In this document: positions 1 through 11,839 of the stretch, one piece after another
Layout: every line of letters starts with the position of its first letter
Numbering within the stretch: the first letter of the stretch is position 1
Origin: Sipunculus nudus
Taxonomy: Eukaryota; Annelida; Sipuncula; Golfingiida; Sipunculidae
Direction of reading: 5' to 3'
DNA: 64,000 nt
Assembly: GCA_026874595.1 (NCBI GenBank)
Contig: CM049309.1
Coordinates: 39,633,079 to 39,697,078, forward strand
Made by a program: the position numbers and the translations under genes
The notes under the pieces: model-generated
What the model was told of the DNA's origin: nothing
What the model saw: the letters and a program-made list of their open reading frames with translations, nothing else
Database searches by the model: none

Positions 1-1330
1 CTCACGCGAGAGTGTCTAAAATACAGCTATAACCGTGCATCGTAATAGGGTTTAAGGAGAAAATACAAGCGGTACATGGAATATAAATTTCATTCATCAC
101 GATGGCCGCAAGTCGCCGCATTGATTGTCCAGACAGCTCGGGTTGCCGAATTAAATCGGCTTAATATATAGGTCAATTGAGGTCAACGACGACTTTCCGC
201 CTATAAGTCGGCCACAGCTGTGATCCCCGGCTATATATGGTTACCGCTGCCTTCCACACCTGTCAATCGGTCTGCTGTTTTGCGAGTGACCATCGAGGTG
301 GGATATCCTTGTGCCAATGTTGGTGACCTCTATTACGTGACATGTGGCTCTGATTCTGTCGCCGGCCGGTCTTCTCGTCATTGTAAATGCTGTGGGATGT
401 CCGGTGTTACGGTGCGGTCTTTGTTGCATGCATCTCGGTTCCCTTTGTCCGCAACACAAGGAGTCTCCGGTACCGGGCAGGTGTGCAGCCGGGAAACAGT
501 GTGAAAAGACTGTATATTAAATAGACCCCCACCCTTCAGAAAGTTCATTCACCATGAAATATGAATATGATTTATTAATGCATAATCTTGTAATATTATA
601 TAAATATATATGTGTGTGTGTGTAATTAAAATCATGTTAAAATTGTTATCACATGAAATTTTGCAAAACTTCGAAACCAAAAAACTCGCGACTCAAAACC
701 ACGTACCTCTTCCCCCAACCGCCCGTGACAGCTACATGGTTTAAATTCGGCAGTTGTCTGCCTGGTGATTCAAATATATCGGCAAATTAATTGTCCGTTG
801 CGAATTTCCACTTGATGCGAACGTTTCTAGTACAGTCGCCTTTAATAGTATACTGCACTCGATCCCTTTATTCACTTAGCGTGAAACCGGATCAGTTTTT
901 TCGTGCTACTGGGTCAGGATGACGTAAATATTACCCGCAGTTCAGGACAGAACCATCAAGATACTCGTATAACACCGGAATTCTGAACAAATTTGTCACA
1001 GTCATATATATAACTATCTACGTTTCGCTGGATATTTTTTTCATACCATCTAGCTCCTCGCTAGGGTCAACCCGCTTTTGTTCACATCGCAAAGATATAT
1101 ATTATCATTTTAATTTTACGTGTCGATCGAACATATTGGTACAGTTTTTTGCGGTTCTGTTCAGCACCATCATAACTTGCAGAGTTAATAGACTGCATGA
1201 ACGAAACTGTTTTAGATTTAAATAATATACTGAGACGTCTCAAGATTTGCTACTGCAGTGAAGTGAGAGAAACACCGTAGCTACAGTACAGCAGTAACAC
1301 GGAATAACAGACCAATCTTAAGCTGTCTAT
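1..1330. other. Upstream flank of the ASB-type gene, no gene seen
   Basis: I see no convincing exon here. The reading frames at about 220-504 overlap on both strands and resemble no family. A short (TG)n tract lies near 611-622. The sequence just before the first ASB exon (about 1310-1339) is pyrimidine-leaning and ends in TTTCAG, so it could be an intron end. If so, an unseen upstream exon may lie in this stretch or outside the window. Confidence 0.4.
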
Positions 1331-1572
1331 ATGTTTCAGTACATTGAGGATGCGAGCCTCGAGCGTTTGGAGAGCTATTTACGTCGCTGGCCGGGGGCTG
1401 TGGATTTTCCGGTGGGCCGGTGGATGCCACTGCACATGGCTGTTGCTAGGGGCGACATAGAAGCCTTGAATTTGCTGCTACGTCACGGAACAGACCCAAA
1501 CAGATGCTTTTTCTTGCAAAAAGCGCCATCTGTGAGGACTATAACATGGACAGCTTTACACGAGGCTGCAAG
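1331..1572 (+). CDS. ASB-type gene, exon 1 in window (first ankyrin repeats)
   Basis: Encodes residues 1-80 and two bases of codon 81, ending at AAG|GTAATG. It holds one full ankyrin repeat (PLHMAVARGDIEALNLLL) and the start of the next (TALHEAA). The start is uncertain: either the ATG at 1331, or an acceptor after TTTCAG that would begin the exon at 1340 in the same frame. Confidence 0.85.
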
Positions 1573-1795
1573 GTAATGATTTATAAATCTGTTGTCATAT
1601 ATATACCAACTTTATCCGTTTAAATATTACAAAATGATAAACGTGACAAACATTGGCAGAAATCTTCAAAGAAGATAGGATATTTTGAGGTCATGCGCCG
1701 TTGTTTAATCAGAAAGGATCTTTCAGAATTCAGCTACAGACAGTGGCGTCAATTTTTCTTCCAGGGTGGGATGGGGGGCTGACTTTGTATATATA

Positions 1796-1840
<45 letters not shown>

Positions 1841-1869
1841 TTTTCAGCGTCTCTGAGTGACATATTCAA

Positions 1870-1915
<46 letters not shown>

Positions 1916-4900
1916 TTAATCATATTTCAAATAATTATAATATTATAATTGAAAAAAGTTATTTTTTGAATTATAAGCAAGGTTTAGATATAACATTTTT
2001 TTACTAAAAGTCTTTAATTCTATTTATTAATATATTTCATTTGCAATATTATAATATTTTTCTCTGAAAAGTGGGGGGGGGGGGGTGATTACATTCCCCC
2101 CCTCTTGCAAAAAGTGGGGGGTATATATACCCCCCATCTCTCTATATTGACGCCCCTAGCTACAGAGTATAGTATGCCGATCGTATGTGTTTAACTAATA
2201 TGTGCTGGACTTGAATCAGCTGGTATACGTAATGCGTGAAGTAACTGTAAACATGAATCAGTTGCAATACCAAAATATTTTGCCGAAGGATTGAATTAAA
2301 TCGAGGTTCGTAGGATTTAGATCAGATTAACTTGGGCCCGTCTGGTGTTACCAGTGTGTTTATCCAGCATATTGGGCGGATTCATTGTGGGTTGTGTTCT
2401 AGCCTTCTTAAATATAAGAAAGGTTGACTATTGATTTAACCCTTTCTTGTTTTTCTTGATTTTAGATTTTATAGACACTAATACCTAAAACCTGCTCAGC
2501 CTTGTTGTATCTTAACGAAATTTTCAACAGATGCTCCAAATAGTGTTTGCTTTAGGGTAATAAGATCTTCAGAACTGAAAATAAGTATATGCAATATATT
2601 TGACCTGGGAGAATCTGTCCATGTGAGTCAGTTACCGTAAGAGGCCAATTCTGAGTGTACTTTAGTGAACAGTTAAGGGTTAAAACACTACATTAGAATG
2701 TAAATTTAATGTGTTTCAGGCTTGGGAATGCAGAGGTTACTCGCGTGCTCTTATCAAACGGCGCCAAAGTAAACACGCGGGCACAGTGTGGCCTTACACC
2801 ATTACACGTGGCGGTGTGGCATTGTCATGATAACGTCGTCAGAGAACTTATTCACGCAGGTGAGTGAAATATTTAACAATTACATTATGAATTTTGTAAT
2901 GACATTTGATATTCCCTCGCCTTAACGCAAGCAGTATTGTATAGGCAATAAAACTTTGCACACATGACCACGTGCGTAACCATGTATACGTTAATTGTCA
3001 TGTGAGCAGGATAGATCAGTAAAACATTTACGACATAATGTATAAAATATTTGGCCGGGACAAAAAGCCGTACAGATCGCCATACAGTGGAACCCCGCTT
3101 TGCGACCACCCCACAGTTGCGACCACTTTCCATGGTCCCGAATATATGACCCATGTAGCTTAGAATTTCACCAATATACAATACAACCACATCCAAATTA
3201 CGACCTCTTAATTGGTCAGTCCCCAAATTGGTTGTAATTGTATAAGATGTACTAGACTCCCACTTCTCATTACATTGTCTCGAACCATCATTTTTGAGAC
3301 AGTTATTGAAAAAAATAAACTTTTTATGATTTATCGAATCGATGATAGATCGGAATCATGAACATTGAAGAATGTTCGCTAAATTATATGGCGTCAGAAC
3401 GGTCGGACCATGACGTGTACATAGGTTTATTGGGAAAATAAGTTCAGCATGTATGATTAAGCGATTCGTGCACGTGGTTATACACAATTTACAGATATAT
3501 GATGACTAAAGTGTCCCGGTAAGTTCCTGAAAGTTATATGTGCAAAACCAGCTATATGGTTTGCCCGCACACCACTATAAGCAATTAAGCATCACAACGA
3601 CTATAGTTGTATACTAACTAGGGTGTCCGATACATTTTGCACAAAAGTATATGGATGGTCGTATACCAGAGATTGGTATATTTAAACTGATCCATTCTAG
3701 ATATTTATATCATTTATGATTTTGCATATCTTATTTATTTCCGCCGATAACTTAAAATTTAAAAAGCATATGTTCATACTTATACATGACATCAGATACA
3801 CGCGGGGCACCAGGCCCCACACGGACATATCTTGACCTTTTTGCGTCGACCGGGGCCTATATTTTCCTGTGCACACCTCCCACATGTAGGCCATATACAC
3901 CTGATATACTTATAAGACGCTGACACCGGACCCAGACTCTCGGACCTGTTTAATGGACTGTTGTTGTTATATACGTGCATCGAGCGTGTAGGAGTGTATT
4001 AAGCTCTCAATATATAAGTCATAATCTCTATCTGTGTACCGGTTTCACCATATAAACTTTCCACGGCTTAATAATTATGTGTTTCGAGAGACGTTCTGGT
4101 AAATGTAAAGACAGTAGAATACGCTATAATATGTGATGAGGTATATACTTGTATAAGAGCCATTTTAATCTGCAGGTCAGTCAAAGATCTCTGCATACAT
4201 GTACACATCCCGAAACGCTGATACTCCACTCAGCAAACGTTAGCAAACGTTAAATGACAAGGCCAGTGTCCCATTGACACATTATACACTACATATACTG
4301 AAACAAGTTCACCCAGTGTATACTGCATGCCAGTTTGACGACACAGATACGTTTCATTTTATAGGCTATTTTGATTGTTATACATTCCGGCACATGAACC
4401 ACGTGGAATGACGTCGGCAAATATATATATAGGAATCCGGGTCTGATACTGTGAGTCCTGTAACGTTGCCAAAGTATAGTTACGCCCCTTAATTGCATAA
4501 ACATGTTTCGTCGAATGGGAAAAAAACAAAGCCCTATGGTGACGGGCTATTAAACGGAAGGCTACTATTTAAATAACGCCGTTTTATTAAAGGGTGCGTT
4601 CGTTTTGAGCACGGTCCTCGAGTACACAAATTGAACGACCAAGAACAAAACGCCGAGTGGACACAAACCCCATTTTCTGGGGTTCTGACGTCATCGGCAA
4701 CATGGTTGTGCACAGATAAGCTCGCGGAGATCCCAAATGAATTTTTATGAATTAACCCTCATTTGGATACTTGTGTCAGAGTCCAGTAAATTAAGACTAA
4801 ATCATAAATGACTCAAGTATACTCACGTTATTATTTGTTATTATGTTGTATTGGTCAAGCTGCCATTTTGACCTCGAGTCTGATTTCTCCAGTTCGTTTT

Positions 4901-6675
4901 TATGCATGCACTGCGCATGTCTAGAGACATACAACCCAACACTAGTGTTCTACAATGTGCATATCAACAGCTTAATGGATTAAGTGTGGCATTTATATAT
5001 CACTGTAGACTAATTATTATATATTATTATGAAAAAAAAAACAAATATAATGTATATATAATATGTAATAATCTCACAGATACATGTTTATAAATATAGA
5101 TTATATATATTGTAAAACATTGTATTACGGACATAAATTTTGGAAGAGCTTTAATTTTTTACAAGGAATTCTAAATTGATTATCCTTGTATATATTGGCC
5201 AGGTGACCTTTATAAAGAGTGAGGACTTTTTTATCATTAGTCTTTAAACTTCAAGCACGGAAACTATAAGTTTTGATGTTAACAGAGCTATATATGTTGA
5301 AAGAGGATATTTTATTATTGGGATTACTTTCGGACTTCAGGTTGTGACGTAAACGCCGAGGACGAGTACCAGGAGCGGCCGCTCTCATTGGCCATCTATA
5401 ACGGAAACGAAACCTGCGTGGAGCTTTTACTGGCAGGTGGCGCCACACTCAACAAACCCTGCTGGTACGATGATCTTCAAATCGTTCTCATTTCACTTTT
5501 AATTCATACAAAATAAACATACACGTCTGGTCTGTGATACCCGTCCCTTGGTCTGCATTTTCAATGAATTTTAAGTGAGTTTTGCATATAGCGAAGACGT
5601 GATACGCACACAATGTGATCACAATATTCGTACATATTATACAGGGTATTTTCGAATATATCGTAAAATCATTTATTTCACTTTTATATCTAAGGATGCT
5701 AATATTGTACGGTTTTTAGAAGCAATCTGTCTCTCATTAGTTGATCGTTTGGGTAACAGATAGGAATCCTGTCTCGCTGGATTAACAATAAATATCAAAT
5801 CGTCAGAACAAAGTATGCAAAACTACAAATGAATACCCATTTGACAACATTCCATAAATTTCATAGTAACTCAAGCTTTTATAATTAAACTTTAGATATG
5901 ATTTTAATAATAATGATGTGGCACACCGGTCTTTTGTATATCCTGTTTTTGGTCGAACTCTTGTGAAATAGTGGCAAAGCTTTGCTCCGTATATCAGTAA
6001 GTGTTTTGTAACACTAAGTCTGAACCACGACTAAAAAGTAATATTCCCCATATTCTTAAACAGTAATTTCATAGTAAAATAATTGACAGCATTTTCTTTG
6101 CCATGTTTGACAGGTCTACTCGGACTCCAGGGGGCCTCGTCTTCCATTCTTTGCTGTGTTATGGCGTCAGAGGCTGGCCGGAGCAGACGGACCCGGTATC
6201 GATGGCGCGCTTTCACGACTGGCCACACATCGTGCGTCAGCTAGTCATACATGGTGCCTCCACGGAGCGAGACGCCCATCAGCTCGAGTCGTACTGCCTT
6301 CTTTATTTTGTATACAGACCTAAAACAGAATTCGAAGATCTCATGCTGACTTTCTTAGAAAGTGGGCACCGATTCTCCAAGAAGTTCCTCAACATGGTGC
6401 TCGGAATGCAGAGTGCTCTAACGCACAACGGATTAGGACCCATGATAGAACGAATAAGCTCACCCCTTACTCTTCAAGAACTCTCCCGAAAATCTATACG
6501 GAACCAAATGCAAACTCTTTCAGACGAGTCCATTCTCAGGAGGGTACATCAGCTGCCTTTGCCCAAATTTCTGAGGAACTATATAGCTTTGAATCACTGC
6601 AGGTCAACAAATAAACGCAGCATAAGTGTACCAGCGGACACTGACTGTGAATGTTGTTATTTCAGCCTTGAATAA
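1331..6675 (+). CDS. Ankyrin-repeat and SOCS-box protein (ASB family), four exons
   Basis: Joined exons 1331-1572, 2720-2859, 5341-5464 and 6114-6675 give one 355-residue frame; every junction is GT/AG and the phases fit. Ankyrin repeats run from about residue 30 to 168, with typical TPLH or ALHEAA turns and LLL..GA.VN endings. The last exon adds a divergent ankyrin-like stretch and then a SOCS box: a BC-box-like segment (LTLQELSRKSI, about residues 287-298) and a Cul5-box-like LPLPKFLRNYI (about 316-326). In this family the SOCS box recruits Elongin B/C and Cullin-5 to make an E3 ubiquitin ligase, with the ankyrin repeats binding substrate. The usual BC-box cysteine is serine here. The ATG at 1331 has a weak context and overlaps a possible acceptor ending at 1339, so the N-terminus may lie further upstream. 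The ASB subtype cannot be assigned by eye. Confidence 0.88.
1797..1838. repeat. (CA)n microsatellite
   Basis: About 20 uninterrupted CA units inside the small hAT-like element. The open frames here are only Thr-His or Cys-Val repeats. Confidence 0.95.
1872..1914. repeat. (AT)n microsatellite
   Basis: A pure alternating AT tract within the same small element. Confidence 0.95.
2720..2859 (+). CDS. ASB-type gene, exon 2 (ankyrin repeats)
   Basis: Acceptor GTGTTTCAG| and donor CGCAG|GTGAGT. The 140 nt complete codon 81 and encode the ankyrin pieces VTRVLLSNGAKVN and LTPLHVAVWHCHDNVVRELI, ending one base into the next codon. The phase fits the exon at 5341. Confidence 0.9.
2860..5340. other. ASB intron 2
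   Basis: A 2.5-kb AT-rich intron with no convincing exon. A stretch starting near 3085 (CAGTGGAACCCCGCTTTG) resembles the end of a pogo/Tc1-type repeat, but no matching second end was found. A loosely similar motif lies near 7682. Confidence 0.6.
5341..5464 (+). CDS. ASB-type gene, exon 3 (ankyrin repeat)
   Basis: Acceptor GGACTTCAG| and donor GCTG|GTACGA. The 124 nt encode a further ankyrin repeat (RPLSLAIYNGNETCVELLL then GGATLN). The exon enters with one base and leaves with two bases of a split codon, matching its neighbours. Confidence 0.88.
6114..6675 (+). CDS. ASB-type gene, terminal exon with SOCS box
   Basis: Acceptor GTTTGACAG| at 6113; stop TAA at 6673-6675. Encodes residues 170-355: a divergent ankyrin-like region (HIVRQLVIHGAS), a helical stretch with LMLTFLESGHRFSKKFL, and the SOCS box (about 286-326) followed by a 29-residue tail rich in Cys and Ser. 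The SOCS box near the C-terminus is the normal ASB arrangement. Confidence 0.9.
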
Positions 6676-6841
6676 CACCGATACCAAAGCAACTGCAGGT
6701 GGGCTGTGGAAACAGAGCACGGTTCATATTCTTCCAACCAAAAGTTTACCTATTTATATCCAGATTTTCTTATTTGCTACAGTTATTTTTATAGAAAACG
6801 ATGAAAATGCGCTTACACTGCCGCCTAATATATACTTCTGC

Positions 6842-6842
<1 letters not shown>

Positions 6843-6922
<80 letters not shown>
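6843..6922. repeat. (AT)n microsatellite
   Basis: About 39 AT units in the presumed 3' UTR of the ASB-type gene. Confidence 0.95.
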
Positions 6923-6925
<3 letters not shown>

Positions 6926-7238
6926 CACATGCGGATGTGTCTTTTCCTAATATTCCTTTTCATTTATTTTGTAGTGCTGAAATGAACTGAATGGAGACCC
7001 GAAATTGTGATATAAAAAAAAATGAACAAATTTTTCCCCATCACCAACTGCCATTATTTAAGGATATTTTTTTCCATCGCAAAAATGCTTTAAAGGAATT
7101 TATTTATTGTATTATTTAAAGATTTTTGTTAGCAAACCTATTTCGGCTTTCAGAAATGTACGTGATTAATATAGTTATGTAGTGTGCTTTCCATTTTTGT
7201 ACATCGAGGATTTACTTTTCAATGTTTTGCTGTCTCGT

Positions 7239-7244
7239 AATAAA
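7239..7244 (+). promoter_or_regulatory. Candidate polyadenylation signal AATAAA for the ASB-type gene
   Basis: A canonical AATAAA about 565 bp after the stop codon. It is the clearest such signal in this stretch, but AT-rich DNA produces the hexamer often by chance. Confidence 0.4.
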
Positions 7245-8290
7245 TATGTATTTTACATTATATTATATATATTATATTTGCATGCATTTTTGTCTTAAAT
7301 TCTAGTACAAAAAAATGTTAATACAAGAGCAAGGCCGATGTTGTATATTGTTGCTCACTGTGATGCACTGATACAGTTATTTCACTATATAAATCACTAA
7401 GTATCTTCGTGTTTGGACCAAAAAAACGTAAGTAAAAAATGTTAAGTTGTGATACATTTTCAGTTTATTTAATTTTGAAAATGTAAGACATTTAGATTCA
7501 TTGACTCATAAATATTTATAAGCCTAAAGGCGACAGCTAGGTTGAACATTGCGTGCACGGTTTTGGTTTGTACCCTGCTCGGATTCGGGAAGGTCTTTGA
7601 CAAAAGGGTGGGTCTTCCTTAATCATGATGGTAAATGGAAGTCCAAGACTGCCCCAATCGATGCAGAAAACACTACTCGATTACAGTGGAAGCTATCTTA
7701 AAGACCACCTATCTGATAAGACCTCCTGTTAAGACAACTCTTGAGTGAACCTTTGGTAAAATTGATCAGTCTAATAAGATGACTGACCATATAATACAGT
7801 TCATTGTACTGTCGATGACAGAGCCATCAGGACTATAGGATAAGTACTGCCTACTGCCGGCAAATGATGTAACTACTGCAATGTTCACTGACCGACCAGC
7901 TGTTTCCCCAAGTGATATGATTTAACACCGAGTTAAGTCTATCGGTCACGGGATCACTTTTAATTTTACAAGTTCTGGTACCAATTAAACTAAGGCCCAG
8001 GCAGGGCCAAGGAAGACCGAGAGGAAAAGGTTTAAACTTGCCAGACCGTTATTACTTAAATTTGCCACTGATCTATGACCTTATGTATATCCCATATCTT
8101 GCTCCATCGGGGAAAAAAGGCCTTGCTCTCGGTCCCTTCAGGGGCGAACTTGTTCAAAATTCGTGATCTTCACGACTGAATGAGAGAATATGCAAATTGG
8201 AAAATGCTGAAATCTGTAACAAAAAGTTAATCCGTGCCACAGTCCGTGCAAATCAGTCAGGAACTACTGTACATGCCTGATAAATTATGC
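7245..8290. other. Intergenic DNA, no gene recognised
   Basis: No frame with protein-like composition. A stretch near 7682-7740 (ACAGTGGAAG..., with CC/TT-alternating arms) resembles an old transposon end. Confidence 0.5.
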
Positions 8291-8566
8291 TAAGTTTCCG
8301 TAAGTGTGTAAGCGAAGGCGAATATGAGTCGCAAACCATTAGCGGGGTGTGTTTCTATATAACCGATACGAAATGCAGATCAAGCGAGAATATTAGAATT
8401 AAAAGCAAATTCAAATTTGTATTTATCTGAAAAGAGAGTATGTCGATAGATGTATAAAAAGTTACTTTTTTCCTCTATACGTTCCGCATTTCCATTGATA
8501 TCGCTCAATGAGCGATTAAGTAAATTGCGGTCACATTCGCGTTCGCCTACACTCGTGTGGAAACGC
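8291..8566. mobile_element. Candidate MITE with diverged inverted repeats
   Basis: The left end (GTTTCCGTAAGTGTG...GCGAAGGCGAATATGA) reappears as the reverse complement of the right end (GTTTCCACACGAGTG...GCGAACGCGAATGTGA). The arms are about 80 bp and clearly diverged, ending in GAAATGC on both sides. No coding content and no sure target duplication. Confidence 0.5.
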
Positions 8567-9599
8567 TCTATAGTGTAATAACCATATAATCGTAGCTTTA
8601 TGACGAATGTGATCTAGTTAATTAATTTCTCATCAGTTGTCAAAAAGTACATGATCTTGGGGATCGATGCCCTGTGTCGAGAGTACAACCTATGTATATA
8701 AAATTCCGCTATCACGCTGTAATAAAGGGGCCTACAGGGTCTTAACCGAATCATTCAAGAGGACAGATGGCCTGGTTTACTTCATACAGATCCTTTTTTA
8801 ACTGTTTTCTCCAAGAAGCTCACAAGAGTGTGTGGTTATTATTGATTTTTTTTCTACGTGCGCCTGAATGGAACCAGGCTGAGAGGAATGAAAACACCAG
8901 CACTAAGGATTCGTACACAATTAAAAAACAATCACAGAGCGCATGTCTTCGACACTATCAACATCCACGCCCGCCTCAAAACTCAAGCAATCCACATCCC
9001 GACATTCCGTATTAATTCACCGAAAATAAACGAAAACATAGGTGATGTCAACTGTGGACATTTATTATTTATTCAGGGTGACTTGTTACACAAAGGTGGA
9101 GATTTATGTTCTGATAACATCGACGATGTCAGTCTAATCCGACTTTACACTTTGCCTTTCTGGTCTACGCTCCCAAGGCAGCAGAAATCTTGCGCTTCTA
9201 AAGAAGCTACTGATTTTCCCGCTGCCTGCATTGACCGTTTATGATGCACTTAAACACCAGGTGGCCTGTCTGCTGAAAAAGGGCCATGAGCTGTCACTCA
9301 AAACGAAATGAACAACATTAGCTCCGTGTATTCTTTGCTTGGCTGGTAAACAGTTTTGTCTTCCAGCACAGGGTCTCATCTGATTGGACCAAAGTACAGT
9401 GCTCCCTCTGGTGTAGAGATGCAGGATACGAGGTCATAACAAACAGCGCTTACGGTATAGGTAGTAGGCCTATAGGTAAAGCGCTGTGTAAAGAGCGTAT
9501 CCTGGTCTTTCGGGTCTGTTCATTCGTGTATAGCTTTTCTCTGCTAGCGGAGCATACAACCCTTGCAGCCAAAACAGGCGCTAGAAGGTTAATCGGTCC
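8567..9599. other. Intergenic DNA, no gene recognised
   Basis: Two overlapping open frames near 8767-9244 run in different phases without domain-like sequence or splice context, so I do not call them. Nothing else stands out. Confidence 0.45.
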
Positions 9600-9779
9600 A
9601 CACTTGCCCGCCGCCCACGATCAGTGCCCATTCTCTCCTTGGCGGAGAGAGAGCGCACCCTTGTGGTAAAGACTTTAGCCGGGAGTCCCAGCGTAGACGA
9701 CGGTCATGCAGAACGGGAGGCGAACCCACAGCCTTGCGGTATCATGTCCAACGTCCGATCAATCATGCCACCAAGCTCC
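9600..9779 (-). mobile_element. tRNA-derived SINE fragment (family A)
   Basis: Read on the minus strand from 9779, a tRNA-like head carries an A-box-like GGTGGCATGATTG and a good B box, GGGTTCGCCTCCC (9715-9727), as in an internal RNA polymerase III promoter. The body continues down to about 9600. A degraded relative lies at 18055-18190 in the same orientation and shares the B-box region and the AGAGAGAGC...ACCCTT...GTGGT body. No poly-A tail or target duplication was found, so the copy is probably truncated. Confidence 0.5.
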
Positions 9780-10564
9780 AACATTATTTGAAACAAAAGC
9801 CTTTTAATTTCCATCGATCACTTACCATCGTTTCACAAAAAAATTCAATAAAAACGTTTGTGGATTTTGTTTAGGGGGAAAATAAAAAAAATTCAAAGTG
9901 TCTGTCGTTTTGTAAAGGCTTTGAACGACTGATGATGAATTGAAATAACAAGTTAGTGTGATGCATGTGAAGTTATTGGGGGGGGGGGGGGGGCGGGGGG
10001 CTGTTGTTCTGAGCCTGCCATGCACCCGCCTAGCTTGCTCCACACGACTGAGATATTAAATAAAAAACTTGATTTGTATTTTTTATGTATATTATACATT
10101 TATTATTTAATGTGTTATTTTTCTGGCATAACTCGCTCATCTTTCCAGACTATATTACATTTGTAATTAGAGCAAACTCAAGATATACAACTACAAAATA
10201 ATACGCAATAGCATTGTATATAATCCCTATGTGATACCATTGAGGGTAACATTCTTTCAGTCATACTGACTTCTACATCATTGAACTTGCTGTTGGTTAA
10301 CACATGATCTTCAACAACATGCAGGGCCCGCATAAAAAGCGAAGTTTTTGATTTTCATTAGACACGCAAAAAAAACGCAATATAGATCTTGTCTTCGTAT
10401 TTATGAGTCACTATTTTTAACCCCTTTATTTACCGTTTGTGAATTGTGCTGCAGTTCAGTTCGACCAGTTGCATGGAACGTCTTTTCGCAGCCTAATTCC
10501 GTGGTATGTTAAGGTCAAACGTATATAGTAAATATCCAAGTACTCCCTATATAGCCCATCCCAA
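9780..10564. other. Intergenic DNA with a poly-G tract
   Basis: A poly-G tract lies near 9976-9999. No gene recognised. Confidence 0.5.
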
Positions 10565-10795
10565 GGGGCGGATTAAAGGCGGGGGGGGGGGGGGGGGGTG
10601 CCCCCCTTTTTTCGACCTAGCCAAAAAAAAAAAAAAAAAAAAATTGGGGAAAAAAAATCATAGTACACCAAGTGTATAGAACAGTTACAATGTATGTTTT
10701 AATTATTATGCATTAAAACGACCCAAGATTGCACGATTACAACCTTAATAGGCGCTTTGCGCCTCGGCCTATTCTGAATTCCTGTATCCGCCCCC
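10565..10795. mobile_element. Short inverted-repeat element (GGGGCGGAT ends)
   Basis: It starts GGGGCGGATTAAAGG and ends ATCCGCCCC, an inverted pair, with poly-G, poly-C and poly-A inside and a small hairpin (GGCGCTTTGCGCC). The end of another copy is seen at 14743-14800. No coding capacity; superfamily not assigned. Confidence 0.5.
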
Positions 10796-11839
10796 TGATC
10801 CCCCATATGGGATATTACACTATGACGTCTAAAGTGCTGCAGATGTGACGTCTAAAAGACAGTTTAGGATATTATAATTAAATATTTTCTAGAAAAGTAT
10901 TTGATTCTGTTAAACCTGTCCCAACAACTTGGCGCTGATGGGCAAGCAGCCTGAATAAGCCAGCTGGATTTGGCCTTGCATCAGCTTAATATTCATAGAC
11001 ATAAGCTTTTCATCGTCGTTTCCTCTGAACAGCTCCTAATCTTTGGCCCATATAGTTAAACATTCACTAGGATATCATCTTTATTGTTGCTGAAGCAGCG
11101 CCAAGGGCGGGGGTCACAGACGTCCCAGACTACGATGCTCTAGCGCCATCTTTTCCTTCTTTAGAAATAGTTTTTGGTGATGAAATGTCATGTATTTTTT
11201 ACTCCCATAACCTAAAATTTACACCAAGGAAGTTTCATAAATGGCGTTACAACTCCGGATGTGGCAGTGTTGAATAGTGCTGACGGGGGTCATAAAACTC
11301 GCCGGTCAAAGGCACAGAGAAATGCCCGTTGCTAATTGATAAAGCGCAAGAATCCTCCCTTCGGTAGAATGACTCAATAGTTTCCGGTGATCCAAATCAT
11401 GAACTCCAGTATTTAATGTTATCATTGGAATAATCTTTAAGTTAACTCAATATCTTTGCATGTAGACATATACTAGCGTGCCAACATGTGTAAAACCGTC
11501 GTTGCTAAAAACCTCCTAAAGACAAATTGTCTGTTCTAAATGGAGGTCCCCATGGATATCACCTTATTGTATACATATAAAATGGCAACTGAAAAGAGAC
11601 GATTTTCGTATTCGACTGATCGGCGTATAGTCGTGTATGTTACATAATGACTTGGTGTATGCGGTTACGGATTGACATTGAGTTACGTATAGGACTTTGG
11701 TACAGATAACTTGTTTACTACTTCCGTGACGGCTATGTCTTTTGTTAAGTAAAGTTGTTGATGTAATTCGTCTCCTTCTTCATTCATTTTGTGCTGATCC
11801 TGATGCACAACCTTACACATACCAGTTCAGTTTTTTTGT
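10796..11839. other. 3' flank of the minus-strand membrane-protein gene
   Basis: No exon seen. A TTTATT (AATAAA on the minus strand) at 11080-11085 is a possible distant polyadenylation signal. The 3' UTR of the gene ending at 11840 should lie in this stretch. Confidence 0.35.

Larger units (their letters stand above)
1733..2166. mobile_element. Small hAT-like non-autonomous element in ASB intron 1
   Basis: The body spans 1741-2158. The left end CAGTGGCGTC and the right end (reverse complement TAGGGGCGTC) are inverted repeats, flanked by an identical 8-bp duplication GCTACAGA (1733-1740 and 2159-2166; a ninth base, A, also matches). The 8-bp duplication and CAG-type end fit the hAT superfamily. 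The interior is only (CA)n, (AT)n and poly-G tracts with no coding capacity. A related copy lies at 23945-24503. Confidence 0.72.

Noticed and set aside
220-504. Overlapping open frames on both strands near the left end
   Set aside because: No domain-like sequence, no ATG on the plus frame, no splice context, and the opposite strand is open over the same bases.
1723-1948. Thr-His, Cys-Val and Ile-Tyr repeat proteins at this and other sites (13 kb, 15.4 kb, 21.4 kb, 24 kb, 38.6 kb, 43.7 kb)
   Set aside because: They are translations of (CA)n and (AT)n microsatellites.
8767-9244. Two overlapping plus-strand frames
   Set aside because: Different phases over the same DNA, no recognisable motif and no conserved splice sites.
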